Below are positions 1 through 9,689 of a DNA stretch of 64,000 nucleotides, one piece after another. Under the pieces are notes generated by a model. That model saw only the letters and a program-made list of their open reading frames with translations, was not told where the DNA came from and did not search any database. Source of the stretch: Euglena gracilis. Taxonomy: Eukaryota > Euglenida > Euglenophyceae > Euglenales. The position numbers were made by a program, and so were the translations under genes. The stretch covers positions 41,690,011 to 41,754,010 of the forward strand of contig CP154957.1 in the NCBI GenBank assembly GCA_039621445.1, read 5' to 3'. Within the stretch, counting starts at the first letter, position 1, and each line of letters begins with the position of its first letter.

Positions 1-320
1 CAGGGTCGGAAAATGCGATCACCGATTTTCAGACCGCTGTGCAACGTGGCTGAATTCTGTGGGCACCAAGCGAAAGGTCTTGGGGAGCGCTATCGTTTGA
101 CATGCAATATGTAATCTGAATTGTGGGATTTGACAAATTAGGATGTCAAATTTCCGAATGCACGATTGCTGAAAATAAGGGCTGCATTCAGGTTGAATTC
201 TGTGGCCATCTGTCAAAAGCCCTTGAGAAACTCCAAACGGCAGATTTCCTGGGCACACTGCACCGCTATTGTGGCCAGCCAACTGGGCTGCCCAGCTCAC
301 ATATTCCTGCATTTTTTCCC
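1..320. repeat. Truncated copy of dispersed repeat R
   Basis: Non-coding. The segment closely resembles 25170-25410 and, more loosely, 5900-6160 and the reverse complement of 13840-14080: the same succession of short phrases (a start like CAGGGTCGGAAAATGCGATC, then AAAGCCCTTGAGAA near the end). It runs off the left edge of the window, so its outer boundary is unknown. The open frames across it have no recognisable domain. Confidence 0.6.
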
Positions 321-930
321 CTCATTACAGCTTCTCCATCACAGCCCCTCAGCCTTGATCCAGATCCATCCATCGAAATGTCGAAAATGGCAAAAAAATG
401 TGGTAGAAAATTTTGGTTTTCATCGACCCAGCCCAGCCCAGCCCGCTCCAGCCCCGGACCCCCCCATCCCCCGGGGGGGGGGGGGTCCAGCCATCAGCTC
501 ATTTCCAGCCAGCAGCCTTTTTGCCAGCCGGAGGCTGGACCCGGCCCCGGGCGGATGATTGGCTATGACGATCCTGGAGGTCGGGCCGACTAGCCAATGA
601 ACCGCATTACCCCCCCTTTTTCAAATTTTTCAAAAGACTTTTGACTGTAGGTCAGTATAGGTCGGGCCGGGTCGCTAAGGTCGCTAAGGTCGTTCTAGGG
701 TCGTGGGCCAGACCCTAGGGTCGCCCATCCCAGGGTCGTGGGCCGACCCTAGGGTCGGCCCACCCCACGACCTCGCCCCCCCCCATCAAAAATTTTTCGA
801 TTTTTTGATGTTTTAGGCCATCAAATACAAAAAAAAACAAAAACAAGAAATACTAATATTGATTCTGATGCTAAAATACACCCCAAAATCACTTGGTGAA
901 ATGAGGGATTGTGATTTGGAGCCCTTGAAC
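320..930. repeat. C/G-run repeat debris and palindromic GGTCGGGCCGAC segment
   Basis: No gene seen. It holds a C-run/G-run block of the kind found inside the TIR elements, then a segment (about 553-640) containing GATTGGCTATGACGATC, which recurs near 3280-3350 and 27627-27770 beside CGACC/GGTCG palindromes, then several copies of AGGGTCG. It looks like decayed short TIR elements. Confidence 0.5.
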
Positions 931-1420
931 AGTTGAGCAACACAAGGGATTTGCCCCCCAAAACGATTTGGAAACACAAGGGATTTGCCCCCCAAAACGA
1001 CTTGGAGATACAAGGGATTTTGCCCTCGATCAGTTGGACAACAAAAGGGATTTGCCCCCAAAACGACTTGGAAACACAAGGGGGGGGGGGGGGGGAGCCC
1101 CCCCCGGCTAGGCCAACGTGAGCCACACAAACGACTTAGCCCCCGAGTATGTTGCAAACACAGAAGGGATTTTGTTATTTGAGGGGGGGGGTGCGGGGGG
1201 GGGGGGCGGAGCCCCCCCCGCCTATGCAAAAGTGAGCCATCAAAACCACTTAGCCCCCGTATTGCCAACAGAGAAGGGATTTTGTTATTTGAGGGGGGGG
1301 GTGCGGGGGGGGGGGGCGTAGCCCCCCCCCCCCTCCTATGCCAAAGTGAGCCACAAAAACGACTTAGCCCCCGAGTATGTTGCCAACACAGAAGGGATTT
1401 TGTTATTTGAGTCTCGGATT
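930..1420. repeat. Tandem AAGGGATTTTGTTATTT-type repeats
   Basis: Two tandem arrays. At 940-1080 a unit of about 50 bp repeats ACACAAGGGATTTGCC. At 1090-1420 a longer unit repeats at least three times, each with GAGTATGTTGC, AAGGGATTTTGTTATTT and a G-run/C-run block. Related units occur at 16530-16670, 26420-26740, 27220-27620 and, inverted, 33430-33720. The open frames follow the repeat and are not genes. Confidence 0.75.
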
Positions 1421-1915
1421 GGGGTGGAGGGGGGAGTTTTCTGCCTCTCGTGATGCAAAACGCAGATTGCAGATTGCATTTCTAAAGGATTTTAATGTGA
1501 TCCCTGTTTCATCATTGGTTTTTTACCCCTCCGGACCCCCATCAAGGGCCCACCGACCCCCCACTGACCAAAGATTTCCATCTGGGGGTGTTTATTTAGG
1601 CGTAAGACACTTATTTGGACCCATCCGGACCATTTCCGGGTGATTTGGGCCCGCCACAGGCCATTTTTATGACCGCCGACTAGCCACCGACTAGTTTCCA
1701 TTGGATTTTGTTCATGGGGGGGGGCTTAAAAGTCGGCGGTTTTGACCCGTTAGTACATTAGAGTGGGTAGTCGGCCGACTAGTTGGCCGACTACCCACTA
1801 CCCCCCCCCCCTGTCTCGCCGACTAGCTACCGACTAGGACTAGTCGGTGGACCAATTGGGTAGTCGGCCGACTAGTCGGCCGACTACCCACTACCCCCCC
1901 CCCAGTCTACCGCCT
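1420..1915. repeat. Dispersed repeat S with TAGTCGGCCGACTA palindromes
   Basis: About 1480-1740 is the reverse complement, nearly base for base, of about 33170-33420. It is followed by stacked palindromes built on GTAGTCGGCCGACTA, which also occur at 33010-33140 and 33970-34090. With the tandem block before it, about 0.8 kb here is an inverted counterpart of 33010-33720, marking a dispersed mobile repeat. No coding sequence. Confidence 0.65.
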
Positions 1916-2751
1916 TGCGCCATCGTTGTGATCGAATTTCCGGGTCCCCAAAGTGGATGGCCTTTAGGTTAGGAGATGGTCCCAGGTTTCCAACGCACCC
2001 CCATAATAGCCCTCACTCCCCGCCAGTTCGGAGATCGGGCCCGAGCAAAAAAGTTGTGTACCGTTTTTTTTGGGGGGGGGAATTGCAGGTTTTTTCGGGG
2101 TCAAAAAATTGAAAATTTCAAAATATCTTGAAAACGCTGCGGAGTTGAGGAAAAATGATGGCGACCTTATTTCACGACTTTGGGACGCCCGATCGATCGG
2201 TATGCGCGGTTTGGGCCAACTCCTCGCCTGGCCCGAGATACGGCCGTTTTGGGGTTTTGGGCCAGTTTCGGCCATTTTTGGCCATTTCGGGCCCGTTCGG
2301 GGCCCAAAACCGTAATTTGCCCGTATCTCGGGCCAGACGGGGAGCTGGAACCCAAACCAGGGGGTCAATCATTAGGTTTAGGGGGGGGGGTTGACCGTTT
2401 TTTCGGGTTCCCGGGGTCTGGTTGTGCGATTTTGGGCCATTTTTGGGTATTCGGGGACCCCTGCGGAGGTTTGAGGGCGGCCGGGCTGGCTTTCAGCAGA
2501 TGGCCATAACTTTCAGCCATGCATGGTGTTCTGTTTCAGAAACACCGAAAATTGCCCAAAAGGAAATTATTGCTCAAAAAAAACACCAATTTCTGGCTGA
2601 AGAGCTCTCCCCAAAGCCTGCTCAAATATGATTACCATATGTCCACAGACCCTTTTGGATACCTTTTGGCACTTTTCATTTTGGGTTCCCGAGACGTTTG
2701 CCGGTTGGGGCAGAAATGCCGGAACCTGCATCCCAATTAGGGTAACCTGAC
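1915..2751. repeat. Dispersed repeats Q and R fragments
   Basis: No gene seen. 1915-2480 contains CCCGAGATACGGCCG and related phrases shared with 21570-22000, 49160-49340 and 59620-60200. 2480-2740 resembles the outer part of repeat R (compare 5400-5580 and the reverse complement of 14390-14600). It ends at the target duplication of the next element. Confidence 0.5.
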
Positions 2752-2991
2752 CAGGCTTCTTTTAAAGACCCCGGGGGGGGTCCCCCCCACCCACCCAGGG
2801 TGGGGGGGCGGGGACCCCCCCCCAAAATCGGGCCCGTTAAAGGGCAATTTTCAAAAAATTTCAGCGCTTCGCGCCGAAAAGGTATACCCGGCGCCTCACG
2901 CGCGGGACCCCCCCGGGGGGGGGGGGTCCGGCCCGGACCCACCCACCCACCCCCCCGGGGGGGGGGGTCTGCTGACTTAAAAAGACGCCTG
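2752..2991. mobile_element. Group D hAT-like MITE, 240 bp
   Basis: The left end is CAGGCTTCTTTTAAAG and the right end is close to its reverse complement. The flanks are an exact 8-bp direct repeat, AACCTGAC (2744-2751 and 2992-2999). The interior is C runs facing G runs, with no coding capacity. An 8-bp duplication with CAGG termini points to the hAT superfamily. The left TIR has one T fewer than other D copies. Confidence 0.85.
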
Positions 2992-3590
2992 AACCTGACC
3001 CTAACCCTGACCCAGGCAACCGGTTCGGGCTGTGCCGGACGGTTTCTTTGCTTGCTGACCAAGGAGGTGGCCGTGGACAGGATCAACAGCAGGACCAGCC
3101 TGCTGTTGATCGCCTTCGGCCGACTGGCCCGGCCTCCGGCCGGGCTGGACTCAATTTTATTTCACTCGACCCCCCCCCCAGGAGGGGGGGGGCGGCTCCC
3201 AGCCCAAATTTGGGCTGCTGGCTGGATTTGAGCTCCCGACCTCGAAAAAGGGGGGGGGGGTAATGCAGTTCATTGGCTATACTTATCGACCTCCGGTGGT
3301 CGGCCCGACCATGGCCGGTACGACCTCCGGGATCGTCATAGCCAACAATCCGCCCGGGGCCGGTCCGGCCAGCCAGCAGGTCGCTTTGAGACTTCGTGCC
3401 ACGCCTTGTTCAGATTGCGGTTACATCGCGGTTACATTGCGGTTACATGAACACCTCCAGGCTGAACACGGGTGATGCTCTTTTTCCATTTCCGGTGCAG
3501 TCCGCTTTGCACATCTCCACGTCCGCAGTGTCCCTTTTTTAAAAACGTGTTCAGCCCGCCAAATGCCTGCCCTGAAATTCGTGGTCATGA
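2992..3590. repeat. Repeat debris, C/G runs and palindromic segment
   Basis: No gene is supported. The stretch has C/G-run blocks like those in group G (compare 8760-8860), a palindromic segment around 3280-3360 with GGTCGGCCCGACC, and a tandem GCGGTTACATT motif near 3418-3445. Short open frames here are unsupported. Confidence 0.4.
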
Positions 3591-3756
3591 ACACGTTTTC
3601 AATGAGGGCATTTGTGGCAATGGCACGTTTTCAGTGAAGGCATCCGGGTTCAGGCACGTTTTCAATGAGGGCATTTGTGTCAATGACACGTTTTCAGTGA
3701 AGGCATCCGGGTTCAGGCACGTTTTCAGTGAGGGCATCTGTGGCAACCCTGAGTGA
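3590..3756. repeat. Tandem repeat of about 60 bp (GTTTTCA.TGA.GGCAT)
   Basis: About three units of a repeat carrying CACGTTTTCAATGAGGGC alternate with CACGTTTTCAGTGAAGGC. The same units, same orientation, recur at 4670-4790, so the two arrays bracket element J and the minus-strand exon at 4340-4624. The array is open in frames on both strands, as expected of a multiple-of-three repeat, and I do not treat it as coding. Confidence 0.7.
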
Positions 3757-3917
3757 AAAGCAAAAAACACTGTCATGAAAAATCGGCGTGTGGTTGCGAG
3801 GCCGGGTGGTCCTCAACGAGTGAGGCGGGTCGGGGGCACTCTACAACGCAACAGAAGGCTAGGTTGCCTTGGAGCACAACGAAACAGAGTGGCGGACATC
3901 ACGGCACACGACACGCT

Positions 3918-4105
3918 TTACACAAAGAAACCGTGTTTGGGCCGATTTCGAGACTTTAAAAGTCTTAAATCTTCGCCCAAAACAAGAACAGTGTTTTGGG
4001 CCAAGGTTTTAGGGGGGCCCAGGGGCGACCGCGGCGCCTTCGGCGTCGCGGTCCCCGCCCCTGGGCTCCCCCTAAGTCTTGGCCCGAACACAGTTTCTTG
4101 ACACA
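3918..4105. mobile_element. Group J TIR element, about 185 bp
   Basis: AAACCGTGTTTGGGCC at the left is matched by inverted GGCCCGAACACAGTTTCTT at the right. The flanks share ACACAAA (about 3920-3926 and 4102-4108), a probable target duplication whose exact edge is ambiguous. The interior holds a strong GC-rich hairpin (GCGACCGCGGCGCC facing GGCGTCGCGG). Related ends occur near 29652 and 30610. Confidence 0.6.
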
Positions 4106-4339
4106 AAAGAGCCATACTTTGGCTCTTTTGCCAAATCTTGGCAATGAAAATGATATGCCAATCACAGACAACTTTGTTCACAGACAACTTTGTTTGTTTG
4201 GCGTCACAGACAACTTTGTTCAGCTCCACACAATTTGGATTTTTGGGAATGGCAACACCACAAAAACCACATTTCTCGTGTTTTATTGGCAGTCGGGACA
4301 CAGCACGAGGCACAGGGGGTTGGTCAGGGGACCACACAC
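4106..4339 (-). other. Downstream flank of exon 4340-4624, probably intron
   Basis: This follows the GTGTGTGG donor of the minus-strand exon. It contains a small tandem repeat (CACAGACAACTTTGTT, about 4164-4220) and, on the minus strand, an AATAAA inside CCAATAAAACACG near 4275. A minus-strand frame here contains a CGFCG-type cysteine pair, but I found no acceptor that joins it to the exon, so no further exon is called. Confidence 0.3.
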
Positions 4340-4624
4340 TGTTCGATGACGCTCGCCTCATCGAACAACAGGCTGGGTTCCAGCTCCCATCCCGTCCAGG
4401 CAACAAAGAAAGCATCCAGCTCAGGATAACAGGCTTGCCGATGTTGACACAGTTTGGCGAACTCCAAACAGTTGGCAACAGCAGCAAGCTCTGCACCTAC
4501 GGAGCCGGACTTTTTCTTTGTGTTGCCCTGTGCCAGCAAGGTGCCATGAAGGGGGTCCGTCCTAGGGGGAGGTGGCAAAAGACCATTCACAAAGTTTGCC
4601 GTGCGTTTGGCCATATTGGCAGGA
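4340..4624 (-). CDS. Internal exon of an unidentified protein
   Basis: On the minus strand a long pyrimidine tract and CCCGCAG acceptor lead directly into an open exon that ends at ACA|GTGTGTGG, a donor of the same style as others in the window. The 285 nt start with the last base of a codon and end after two bases of one. The peptide begins PANMAKRTANFVNG, has a Pro-rich turn, a Lys-rich patch (NTKKKSG) and a helix-like stretch with ELAAVANCLEFAKLCQ, and ends with LLFDEASVIEQ. The amino-acid mix is balanced, unlike the repeat frames nearby. I do not recognise the family. The first ATG (4614) could also be a true start. Flanking exons were not found; tandem repeats lie on both sides. Confidence 0.5.
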
Positions 4625-4669
4625 CTGCGGGAAAAAGAAAAAAACGGGGAAAAAAAGAGGGGGGGGTGA

Positions 4670-4795
4670 CACGTTTTCAGTGAGGGCATTTGTGGCAATG
4701 ACACGTTTTCAGTGAAGGCATCTGTGCTCAGGCACGCTTTCAGTGAGGGCATTTGTGGCAATGACACGATTTCAGTGAAGGCATCCGGGTTCGGA
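4670..4795. repeat. Second array of the 3590-type tandem repeat
   Basis: Two to three units with GACACGTTTTCAGTGAGGGC and GCAATGACACG..TTCAGTGAAGGC, in the same orientation as 3590-3756. Non-coding. Confidence 0.7.
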
Positions 4796-5340
4796 GGGCG
4801 CCACGGCGGCGGTGGACGGGAGCAGACCACGTCAGGCACGCTCTGGGCAGGGGCGAACAAATTGTGGCAGCCAGAAACAGCCTGAAAACGGTTCAGGGGG
4901 CCCCCTTCGGGGGCGCCCTGGCTGGCCCCTGGCTCGCCACAATTTGTGTATAGAAACCGTGTAAGGGTTGGCTCGCCCGCCCGCGCGCGAGAACGGCGTC
5001 CAGAACGCCGGTTCGGGCGGAAGAAGACGTCCAGGGGAAAAAGCAACAAAAAAGTGCCAAAGGTGTCCAAAATGGGACATGTCATATCAATCATATCTGA
5101 GCAGTTTTCGGGGGGGTTTTTTGGGTCCGAATTTAAATTGGGGTTTTTGATTTGCGCAACATCCAATTCAGCACATTTGGGGGCTCTGAAAACGTACCAA
5201 ATTGGCTGAGCCCAGACACAGCCTGAAACTGTTCAGGGCCCCCTTCGGGCCCCTGGTGAACATCAGGCTGAAATCTGGGACCACAAGTGGTATAACGTGG
5301 GGCTCTGGTCACGCCCGAACCGGGTCTGGACGGTTCGGGG
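4796..5340. repeat. Palindrome-bearing repeat fragments
   Basis: No gene seen. Contains TTCAGGGGGCCCCCTTCGGG-type hairpins (about 4890-4920 and 5232-5255) and GAACGCCGGTTCGGG units, plus phrases shared with repeat R (GTCCAAAATGG, ATATCAATCATATCTGAGCAG). Confidence 0.5.
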
Positions 5341-6450
5341 AAATGTGTGCGCCGAACCGCGTCCAGAACGCCGTTCGGGCGGAAACGGGTCCAGGGACCA
5401 AAATAAAAGTGCCAAAAGTGTCCAAAATGGTTTTTAGACATGTGGCAGTCATATCAATCATATCTAAGCAGTGTTCGGGGGGGTATATGGCCAGAAATCG
5501 CGGAATTTTGTGCAACAATTACTATTTTGTCAAAGTTGGGCAATCTCTGAAATAGCATACCATGCAGCACGGCTGAAATCTCAGGCCATCTGGTGAAAGC
5601 CCTTGAGAAGCCCCCCTTATCGATGGGCAACATGGGGGGGTTGGTACGACGTGGCGAGGGGGTCCGAATAGGGGGGGGGAAATGGCGGGAAAATGGCGTG
5701 GCGAGGGGGTCTCGGATGGGGGGGGAGGGGTGTGCCATGGTTGCAGAATGAAAAATGTGTTGGGTGGCGTGGCGAGGGGGTCCGGTTAGGAAGAGGGAGG
5801 GGGGTAAATGGCGGGGCGAGCCCCTCGGAGAGGGGGGGGGGTGTACCCACCCCCACAGCAGGTGCACAGTGGATTTTGGAATTTGCGAAAAGGGTCGGAA
5901 CATGCGATCGGCAATTTTCAGAGCGCTATGCAGTGTGGCTGAGTTCTAAGGGTACCAAATGAAAGCTCATGGGGAGAGCTTTCGATTGATATGCCGTATG
6001 GCACCTGAGGTGTGGGATTTCACAAATCAGGATGCCAAATTTTGGAATACATGATTGCTGAAAAGAAGCTCCGTGTGCATTATTGCTGAATCCCGTGGCC
6101 ATTTGTCAAAAGCCCTTGAGAAGAGCTTTCGATTGATGGGTAACATGGCATCACATTTGTGAAAACTTCAATCGGCCGATCGACATCGCCATTCGCCCAA
6201 AGGAGGTCAAAAATGCTCAAAAAGGTTCAAAAAATGGTATTTAGGGCAAAATTGGCCTGGATTCCTTGAACGCCGGTTCGGGCGTGAAGCCAGAGCCCCT
6301 AATCCACGGTTTCAACAACTGTGTCCAGAACGCCGGTTCGGGCGTGAAGCCGTGTTCCAGAACGACGGTTCGGGCTGCCGCCCGAACCGGCGTTCTGGAA
6401 CACGGCTTCACGCCCGAACCGGCGTTCTGGACACAGTTTTCGTGCCAAAA
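5340..6450 (+). repeat. Long copy of repeat R, inverted relative to 13530-14600
   Basis: About 1.1 kb here is the reverse complement of 13530-14600, with matching landmarks throughout: GGGGGGTATATGGCC, TATCGATGGGCAACATGG, CTTTCGATTGATATGCC, and a terminal palindromic cluster of GAACGCCGGTTCGGGCGTG units (6265-6435). The two arms enclose about 7 kb that holds the LSM12 gene. A partial third copy lies at 25080-25730. No coding capacity is evident. Confidence 0.75.
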
Positions 6451-7607
6451 AATTGCCAAGGGCAGCCAACATCCTGGAACGATCCCCCCAAACGATTGAT
6501 GGGCAGCACGGCTTCAGAACTGCGAATCTACCAATTTCGACCAGGCTAATTTGATATATTATGTATGACATCCAAATCAAAACTGGTTACCCCTTTCCAT
6601 TTTCCGCCTGCCCTGCCCTCACCCCCCGTCCCGTTGGACGGTCCATTAGCCAATTGTCAGCCTAATAGTCAGCCTAATTGGCTCATGGCCGGGGTAACCC
6701 CCCCTATTTGTCCCCCCCCCCCTAATTGGCAAATTGGGGGTCCGAAGGAGCCCGGCCATTAGCCAAATAGGGGGGGGGGGGGAGGGCATCGTGCACAAAA
6801 TACAGGGGAGGCGCAGGGATCCCCGATTTTTCAACGAAAATGGCACCCCACAGGCGCAGGGAACCACAATTACATCAACAACACAATACAAAAAACCGTT
6901 TACAACAATAAACCCACGAAATACAGGGCAAGCGATCAGACCCCTATTCCCTATTATAAAACGGTTTTCAGAGGGGCAGTTTTCTTGACAAGAATCACAA
7001 AAAAACGTCAAAAAAAGCCACCATGAGAGTTCCAAATTGTCGAACGGTGCAAATTGATGGCACCAACGGTTTTAGCAGGGGTGCCGGGTGGCCTGGCCTT
7101 CGGCGCCTTGGGGCAACGAACATCGGTGTAGAAACAATTTTTTCTCGGGGGGGGGAGGTGAAAACCTGGGCCAGAAGCGAAGTTAGCGCCGGCCATAAAC
7201 AGAAAAATTCCAAAAATAGCACTTTTTCAAAAACTTTCGGCGCCGAAAAGTATATCCCACTCCCCCCTGGGGTGACGCCCCCGGGGGGGGGGGGTCGGCC
7301 GGACTCACCCACCCTACCGCCCCTCCCCCCAGGGTCCACGACTGAAAAAAAACCCTGTTACCAATGTTGTTTGTATGTGTTGTTTTCGAGCGGCGAGACA
7401 CTTTTTTTGAAAGAAGACATTAAACGTGACAAAGAAAATGTGGCAATTTTGACATCATGACAATTTGACATTTTGACACCATCCCGAAACCCATTCCCCA
7501 CCTTTGCCCAGGACCCCCCCCCCCCGTACCCCGAACCCACCCACTCACCCCCCTCTCTTCCGACTGAAAGGATGCCTGGTCCTGAACCCCGGAAATAGGT
7601 GACAAAC
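6450..7607. other. Repeat-rich flank downstream of the last LSM12 exon found
   Basis: The missing 3' exon of LSM12 should lie here or beyond, but I could not identify one. The stretch includes an inverted pair around 6650-6775 (TAGCCAATTGTCAGCC / GGCCATTAGCCAAATAGG), C/G-run blocks near 7260-7340 and 7510-7560, and CCGGCCATAAACAGAAAA (7191-7208), whose reverse complement occurs at 41550-41570. The minus-strand open frame 6646-7035 has no recognised domain. Confidence 0.35.
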
Positions 7608-7686
7608 CTTCTCAACAGTGTATGGAGGCTCAATGCGAACCTCCCCAAGTACCACAATGCTGGAATTATCCCAATTGCAAGGGTAC
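7608..7686 (-). CDS. LSM12: LSM12 homologue, exon 5 (anticodon-binding-like domain, second half)
   Basis: After a CTTCAAG acceptor the exon completes the ACG codon split from the exon at 7734 and reads YPCNWDNSSIVVLGEVRI, then EPPYTVEK, ending at AAG|GTTTGT in phase 0. Known LSM12 proteins have an AD (anticodon-binding-like) domain with a W-x(n)-IVV-x-EVRI-xPPY core after the helix containing IFDALSKT; the two exons here give that order with no gap. The intron between them is only 47 bp. The remaining C-terminal helix is not found, so the gene is incomplete in this reading. Confidence 0.8.
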
Positions 7687-7733
7687 CTTGAAGAAAGGGA
7701 AAAAAGATTAGTGGACTCGAAGATGAGGTATAC

Positions 7734-7907
7734 GTTTTGGAAAGTGCATCAAATATGTCTTGAGCCTCAATTGTGACATCCTGCCCCATTTTTCTAGCAC
7801 GCTCTCTGGCTGCTGTTGCTGCGTTCTCCTTCACCTTTGCAGCATTGATTTTTGGGAGCTTTGAGTCTGCATTCAGAGGCTCTGGAACAGAGCTTTGCTT
7901 GTCTTTG
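7734..7907 (-). CDS. LSM12: LSM12 homologue, exon 4 (linker and start of anticodon-binding-like domain)
   Basis: The acceptor CTGCAAG precedes a 174-nt exon beginning at the third base of a codon. It encodes a polar linker (SKDKQSSVPEPLNADS), an Ala/Lys/Glu-rich helix (KVKENAATAARERARK) and GQDVTIEAQDIFDALSKT, the hallmark opening of the LSM12 AD domain. It ends AAAAC|GTATAC. LSM12 proteins are cytoplasmic RNA-associated adaptors pairing an Lsm fold with the AD domain; in animals they bind ataxin-2 and tRNA or mRNA complexes. Exon numbering is provisional because the donor of the preceding coding exon is not resolved. Confidence 0.8.
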
Positions 7908-9095
7908 CTTGCAGGTTGTCGGGGGTCCAGGGGGGTCCAGGGAACCGTGTGCCAGGCTGGACCCATGCAAAATCTTCCTTTCTTCACTCGACCTTGAGGG
8001 GGTGTCTGCATCCTGGCTGGGAGAAGCGGGGGGGGGGGCATTCCTTTAAAAACATTCAGCAGATCATCCAGTTTTTGGTACTTATCTGTTATGGTACGAC
8101 GGACCCCCTTTCAGTTATGGTACGACGCCTTCTTTTCCTCTTCCGGTGACTGTATCATTGGGAGGAATGGGGGTTAGGGTCGGTACCCGTCCTGGTGAAG
8201 TTTGAGCCTTTATTCGAATTCGGCCAAATTTGGGCAAATTTCCCTGTTTCCCATGTCTTCAGGATGGCAAATCCCCTTTCCGGGCCGAATGGTCGGCGGG
8301 CTTTATCTTTCTTTCTCCCTGCCAGTCTGCCGCCTTTGGGTTTCCCTTGTGTGTGCCAAGGTACGGCAGGGCCATGTCCAAACCCTAACCCTATACCCCT
8401 TCCAGGGGTTTTCTTAAGGACCCCCCCGGGGGGGGGGGTCCAGCCTCCGGCTAGCAAAAGGGCTGCTGGCTGGATTTGAGCTGCTGGCTGGACCCCCCCC
8501 CCCCAGGGGGATAAGGGGGGAGGGGGGGGTCCGGGGCTGGAGCGAGCTGGGCTGGGCTGGGTCGACGGAAAAAAAAATTTCCTATATATTTTTTTTTGCC
8601 ATTTTCGACATTTTGATGGATGGAGCTTGATCAAGGCTGGGGGGCTGTGATGGAGGAACTTGTGATGAGGGGGAAAAATGCAGGGATAGGTGTGCTGGGC
8701 AGCCCATTTGGCTGGCCGGCCTGCGGCCGGCTGGCCCGGCCTTCGGCCGGCTGGCCTGGCCTCCGGCCGGGCTGGACCCAACTTTATTTCACTCGACCCC
8801 CCGGGGGGGGGGGGGGCTCCCAGCCCGAATTTGGGCTGCTGGCTGGATTTGAGCTGCTGGCTGGCTGGATCCCCCCCCCCGGGGGATGGGGTACCCTCCG
8901 GCTTAAGAAAACCCCTGACCCCTTCCAATAATCAGAAAAACCACGAAAATGGCCAAAACAGACCCCGAGGGTTCTGGCCGTTCAAAGGGCGTCGTACCAT
9001 TTACCGAAAGGGGGGGGGGGTGCGTCAAGGGGGGGGGTGCGTCGTACCACAACAGACAAGTACCCATTTTTTTTTGTCAGAGGTTTCAGCGTTCA
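7908..9095 (-). other. Large LSM12 intron containing a group G MITE
   Basis: This separates the Lsm-domain exons from the AD-domain exons. It contains a complete group G element (8403-8917) with its own 8-bp duplication, a short telomere-like CCCTAACCCTA motif near 8383-8393, and C/G-run debris. The LSM12 introns that hold no element are 45-49 bp, so insertion has probably enlarged this one. Confidence 0.5.
8403..8917. mobile_element. Group G hAT-like MITE, 515 bp
   Basis: TIR CAGGGGTTTTCTTAAG at the left, exact reverse complement CTTAAGAAAACCCCTG at the right. Exact 8-bp duplication ACCCCTTC at 8395-8402 and 8918-8925. The interior has C/G-run palindromes next to each terminus and a GC-rich core. 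It lies within the LSM12 intron, in a spliceable position. Confidence 0.9.
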
Positions 9096-9097
9096 GA

Positions 9098-9328
9098 TTT
9101 GAGCAGACTCAATTTCAGTTGGATGGCAAAGCACCACCAAAGCCCAGTGTGTGAAACGTTCCAGCTGGCCAGAGCGAGGGAAAAGGTTCTCAATTTCCCA
9201 TTCCTTCCTAAAAGCAAAGCCTTGCTCTGGAAGCCGTGTGGGCTCAGTATCCAAAAGAGTTAACTCCTGCAAGCAATCTGTCTTAAACACTCGAAAGTTG
9301 CTCCTGTTCCGAAGATCGGAGGGTTCGT
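9098..9328 (-). CDS. LSM12: LSM12 homologue, exon 3 (end of Lsm domain; 3' boundary uncertain)
   Basis: After TTTGACAG the exon supplies the last two bases of a TAC codon and reads YEPSDLRNRSNFRVFKTDC, then LQELTLL, matching the last strands of the LSM12 Lsm fold (known pattern: D.R.L....V.E...L). The frame stays open for about 50 more residues (through EKEWEIENLF-like sequence) to a stop at 9093-9095. The donor is unresolved: a phase-2 donor is needed to reach exon 4, and GA|GTCTGC near 9110 is one weak candidate. The true exon may be shorter than given. Confidence 0.65.
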
Positions 9329-9373
9329 CTGTCAAAGGACAGGAGGATCAAAGAATAACAGGTGCGCACATAC

Positions 9374-9455
9374 AAAGTACAAAAATCCCCTGCTCACAAT
9401 CGAATGCAAAAACAGCTCCTTCATAACTGTCTCCAGCCACCGTCTTCACACGAAC
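9374..9455 (-). CDS. LSM12: LSM12 homologue, exon 2 (Lsm domain core)
   Basis: TTTCAG acceptor, then VRVKTVAGDSYEGAVFAF and DCEQGIFVL, then donor T|GTATGT. The order 'variable strand, (Y/L)xGxVxAFD, short turn, hydrophobic strand' is that of the LSM12 Lsm domain. The exon is 82 nt (27 codons plus one base), and the next exon resumes with the two missing bases. Two donors and two acceptors in this gene agree in phase, which is strong evidence for the model. Confidence 0.82.
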
Positions 9456-9504
9456 CTGAAATAGAAACAACACTTATGGAACCCAAGTTTTCGTCGTGAC
9501 ATAC

Positions 9505-9543
9505 ATTGAGACCGACGCAGTCATTTGAAAGGCCATCCGCCAT
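9505..9543 (-). CDS. LSM12: LSM12 homologue, exon 1 with start codon
   Basis: ATG at 9543 in the context CCAAATGGCGG opens MADGLSNDCVGLN and stops at CTCAAT|GTATGT, in phase 0 with exon 2 across a 49-bp intron. An upstream ATG near 9613 opens another frame but does not reach this donor in the right phase. No TATA box stands out upstream; 9550-9700 on the minus strand is the presumed 5' untranslated and promoter region. Confidence 0.7.
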
Positions 9544-9689
9544 TTGGCACAACTTTCCGCGGAATTTTTCCACCCTTGCGCGAATTCCGGTTTCTCCTGC
9601 GACCCGGCGGGGATCATCTTTTGGAGGGTCACAGAAAAATGTGTCACATTTGGGTCACGATGATCTATTTTGATTTATATTCCCTTATC

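Noticed and set aside
6646-7035. Missing 3' exon of LSM12 in the minus-strand frame
   Set aside because: The peptide is Cys/Val-rich without the Lys/Arg-rich C-terminal helix expected of LSM12, and no acceptor gives the right phase.
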